A DNA stretch of 64,000 nt from Gymnothorax reevesii (lineage: Eukaryota > Chordata > Actinopteri > Anguilliformes > Muraenidae): assembly GCA_029721435.1 (NCBI GenBank), contig CM056583.1, positions 69,744,120 through 69,808,119 of the forward strand, given 5' to 3'. The position numbers and the translations under genes were made by a program. Below, piece by piece: positions 60,826 through 64,000 of this stretch. Numbering within the stretch: position 1 is the first letter of the stretch; every line of letters starts with the position of its first letter. The notes beneath the pieces are model-generated. The model did not search any database. It was not told where the DNA came from and saw only the letters and a program-made list of their open reading frames with translations.

Positions 60826-61268
60826 ACAGCCATAACACTACTTGATCTGCTCTAGCTGTGCAGTTGAAGCTAAGCAGGTCTGGGATTGGTTAAAACTTGG
60901 ATATGAGACCACATGGCAAAACATGATTGGTGCTGGTGGGCCAGTGCGTTGCAATTTTCCCTCTAGTTGAACAATCCCCAGTGCAATGATGGGGTCACTG
61001 CACTGAAGGAAGCACTGTCTGTCAGGTGCGACCAAGAACAGCGGTGCTGACTCACTGTGGTCATTAAAGATCCTTTGACACTCTTTGATAAGAGTTGGGG
61101 GTCCCCCGGTGTCATGCTAAATTCCTAATGTGGCTCTTTCCACCAGCTATCTAATCATCCCCAGATCTAATTGGCTGTGCAATTTATCCTCCCCTCTCCC
61201 ACTCAAGCCCCAGGGCTCCCTTGATAAAGAGATTTTGATCTCAATGGGACTTCCCTGGATAAATGAAA
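60826..61268 (+). mobile_element. 5S-rRNA-derived SINE (SINE3 type)
   Basis: The head retains the 5S internal promoter: GAAGCTAAGCAGGTCTGGGA (box A region), then AACTTGGATATGAGACCAC (intermediate element/box C region). The body and 3' part (GTCATTAAAGATCC, GGTGTCATGCTAAATTCC, AATCATCCCCAGATCTAATTGGC) and the tail GATCTCAATGGGACTTCCC match the organisation of abundant teleost 5S-SINEs. Near full length, about 440 bp. Confidence 0.85.
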
Positions 61269-62050
61269 AATGTTTGGTGTTTATACATTTGGATCACTAA
61301 TTAGGTCTTTATTCACGGATTTATTTTTAAAAATGTATCCTCTTTATGTTACTCATGGCTTAAAAACTCCTCTCACTGCTGCCTCAACTGGAAACATTTC
61401 ACTTTTGTCGAATGCGTCCCAAAGTAAGATGACAAAACCTCATTGCACTTGCAGTCGTTTTGCCTACTTATACACTTTGCCCAGATCCAAGATATTTGGC
61501 ACTTCAGTGGCCACTTGACTCAGTGCAAAGACGGCAAGTGTAGGTATTGGAATGGAGCTGGTATTTCTTGGCTTGAAGTTCATTTCCTAATTAACTGCAG
61601 TTTCGTTTTCAACCTGTCCACACTCAGGGACGCACGCTCCACAATGATGTGCAGATTTCTGGGGATGCTTGTGCCACATCTCTCCGAACACTCTCCAAAT
61701 ATGCTTGTAAACTTGCTCGTAAACTGCTTGCATTTGCAAATATGAAAAAAAAACCTTTGTCAGTCCCTATCTATTACAATACTCAATGCATTTGCGCAGT
61801 TTCAGATTGACTGGCTAACCAGTTGAGAAAAATGAATTCAGAAAGAATGTTGCACATTTTATAAGTGGATATATTTTGTTCAGTTTAATAGCAGCAATTG
61901 TGATGCAGGATACTTAAGGATATATTTTGTTTCACTACCCTTGTAATTAGTTTTGTCATGTTCTTTCCCTGTGTTAATTAGTTTTCCTTATGGTGTGACT
62001 GTCTTTGTTCCTGTTTGTCTTCTTAATTTGACTTTAATTATTCAATTATC

Positions 62051-62346
62051 GGGTGCATCTCAAAGGGTAGACTGCATCTTTCGAAGGCTGCATTTTTAGG
62101 GGCCGTCACTTCCGTCCATCCACTAAACTGACATTTAGGGTAAGAGACAAGGTTAAATTTAGAGCTAGGTTTAGGTCCAGGGGTTAGAGTTATGGTTAAA
62201 GTTAGGGAAACCAGCGGTGACTCGCTTAAAAGAAAGCAGTTTAACGGAGATGATGTGACGTTACGTTAGTGTGGTGGATGGAATCAAGTGACAACCCCTA
62301 AAAATTCAGCCTTCAAAGGATGCAGCCTAGGCTTTGAGATGCACCC
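62051..62346. mobile_element. 296-bp MITE with ~50-bp inverted ends
   Basis: Left GGGTGCATCTCAAAGGGTAG followed by GAAGGCTGCATTTTTAGGGG. The right complement GGGTGCATCTCAAAGCCTAG is followed by GAAGGCTGAATTTTTAGGGG. The interior has degenerate GGTTAGGG-like words. The flanking sequence (61945-62050 and 62347-62600) may be one interrupted LTR-like repeat. No coding capacity. Confidence 0.8.
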
Positions 62347-62823
62347 ACAGTCTTGCGTGTTCGCCCCTACCTCTGTGCTTGCCCTCTCTCCTAACCCTCA
62401 TTGTTAATTGTTTTCTTTGTGTATTTAAGCTCCTGGTTTTTGTCTTCCCTTTTGTAAGACTGTTCTGTCTTCTTCTCTTGTGTTGCGTTAATGTATTTCC
62501 TTTCCTGCAATCAAGAAGTTTTTCATTGTTTGAATGCTGCACTTGGCTCCGCTCCGTCATTTTCATTCATAATGCACCAACTTTTACGGAAATGGGATTA
62601 ACTTTTTGGATTTGGACTTGAAACCAGTAAGATTTCTTTTAGGGAAAAAAATGCCCTTAGATTAAATGGAATGTTTTACTCTGTAAAAAACAAACAAAAA
62701 AAAAATTTACTCTTTGCAGCCATCAACTGTGCATTGATTTCGCGAAGTTTAAAATAATGCACATCTGTTACAACTCAGTGGCGCAATACTCCAAAGAAAA
62801 TCAGAAATCTGCATATACATATA

Positions 62824-63359
62824 CAGTACAGGCCAAAAGTTTGGACACACCTTCTCATTTAATGTGTTTCCTTTATTTTCATGACTATTTACATTGTAGA
62901 TTCTCACTGAAGGCATCAAAACTAGAAATGAACACGTGTAGAATTATGCACTTAACAAAAAAGTGTGAAATACCTGTAACTGAAAACAAGTCTTATATTC
63001 TAGTTTCTTCAATGTAGCCACCCTTTGCTCTGATTACTGCTTTGCACACTCTTGGCATTCCCTTGATGAGCTTCAAGAGGTCGTCACCTGAAATGGTTTT
63101 CACTTCATAGGTGTGCCTTGTCAGGGTTAATTTGTGGAATTTCTTGCCTTATCAATAGGGTTGGGACCATCAGTTGTCTTGTGCAGAAGTCAGGTTGATA
63201 TACAGCCAACAGCCCTATTGGAAAACTGTTAGATACACACATAATTCCACGTGTTAATTCATAATTTTGATGCCATCAGTGAGAATCTACAATGTAAATA
63301 GTCATGAAAATAAAGGAAACGCATTGAATGAGGTGTGTCCAAACTTTTGGCCTGTACTG
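62824..63359 (-). mobile_element. Non-autonomous Tc1-like element
   Basis: TA flanks (62822-62823, 63360-63361). The inverted repeats are about 100 bp, starting CAGTACAGGCCAAAAGTTTG on the left with its complement on the right. Minus-strand remnants include PRVCKAVIRAKGGY, a Tc1 transposase C-terminus. 536 bp, internally deleted. Confidence 0.92.
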
Positions 63360-63397
63360 TACATAGTTGCATGAATGTGAAAAGCAGCAGCATTTAA

Positions 63398-63925
63398 CCC
63401 TCCTATTATGTTCTGGGGTAATTTGACCCAACTTAATGTTCAACGTCTCTAAAAACATGGTTAACATACTATTTTTCTGCTAGCTTTTTCCCCCTAACTT
63501 TATGGGTAGACCATGAATTTCACTGAAATTATATTTCATAGTCTGAATACATTTTGTAAGCATCGGTGTTGTTTGGGTCATTTTGACCCCAGGATCAATT
63601 ATTACATAAAACTATAATTTTGATCTCGTTTTTGTAGTGTTGCCTGAGACTGGGGGCATGTTCAAATTAATTTCTCATTCATTTCGCATTTGGTCCCATT
63701 CATTTAGCTATAATCATGTAAAATCGATGATTGATGTATAAGGGGAGGATGGGGGAGTCGTGTTTGAGTTAATTGGCTATTAAAATGGTCAGTAGAAGGG
63801 CATAAATGAGCTGAGAGGAGATTGGGTAAAACTTTCAGTAACAAACATCTTCTGTAGTTTTTCCTTGCGGGGATCAAACTGACTTCAACCAAAAGTGGCT
63901 TATTAATCTGAACATAATAGGAAGG
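63398..63925. mobile_element. TTAA-flanked element, family E
   Basis: TTAA at 63394-63397 and 63926-63929. The inverted ends are CCCTCCTATTATGTTC and the complement CCTTCCTATTATGTTC. Internal GGGTCATTTTGACCCC and GGGGTAATTTGACCCAAC are reminiscent of fish piggyBac/Kolobok-type elements. No transposase recognised. Confidence 0.75.
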
Positions 63926-64000
63926 TTAAAAATCACAAAACCAGTGTATGCAAAAAATTCTGCTTACATTTTGTATCAGCATATTTTTACATATCCACTT

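Overview
This is a 64 kb piece of a ray-finned fish, almost certainly teleost, nuclear genome. The evidence is two split vertebrate genes with spliceosomal introns, very many Tc1-like transposon relics, TTAA-flanked miniature elements, a 5S-rRNA-derived SINE and AT-rich intronic DNA. I cannot name the species.

Two protein-coding genes are complete at CDS level, both on the minus strand. DAPK1 (death-associated protein kinase 1) runs from its ATG at 56414 down to its stop at 11748. I resolved 25 coding exons whose phases all close, giving 4299 nt and 1432 residues. Directly downstream on the same strand lies cathepsin L (9875 down to 5192), with seven coding exons and 337 residues, plus a short non-coding first exon and a recognisable TATA/CCAAT/GC-box promoter. 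The order DAPK1 then CTSL, head to tail, matches the human 9q21 neighbourhood, so this is a conserved vertebrate microsyntenic pair. An intact tRNA-Ala(UGC) gene sits on the opposite strand inside the first coding intron of DAPK1.

Layout: 1-5191 is downstream flank with repeats only. 5192-9875 is ctsl, with a Tc1 relic in one intron. About 9890-10060 is the ctsl promoter. 10060-11500 is the short intergenic gap. 11504-56414 is dapk1, read from the C-terminal death domain, through ROC/COR, ankyrin repeats and the calmodulin-binding segment, to the kinase domain. 56415-64000 is 5' flank, which probably holds the unresolved non-coding first exon(s) of dapk1 and is rich in MITEs, a SINE and a large palindrome. 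The introns hold at least six Tc1-like relics, two of them with later nested insertions, hAT-like and TTAA-type MITEs, microsatellites and a few structured repeats.

The two genes are not an operon and I see no sequence evidence that they are co-regulated. DAPK1 is a cytoskeleton-associated Ca2+/calmodulin-regulated Ser/Thr kinase of cell death and autophagy, and cathepsin L is a lysosomal cysteine protease. I found no new multi-gene system. The observations most worth following are an intronic 77-nt pre-miRNA-like hairpin at 40711, a 381-bp TA-flanked palindrome at 58152, a GC-AG intron with an adjacent active-site-region substitution in ctsl, a transposon relic abutting a dapk1 splice donor, and intronic clusters of AGGTCA half-sites.
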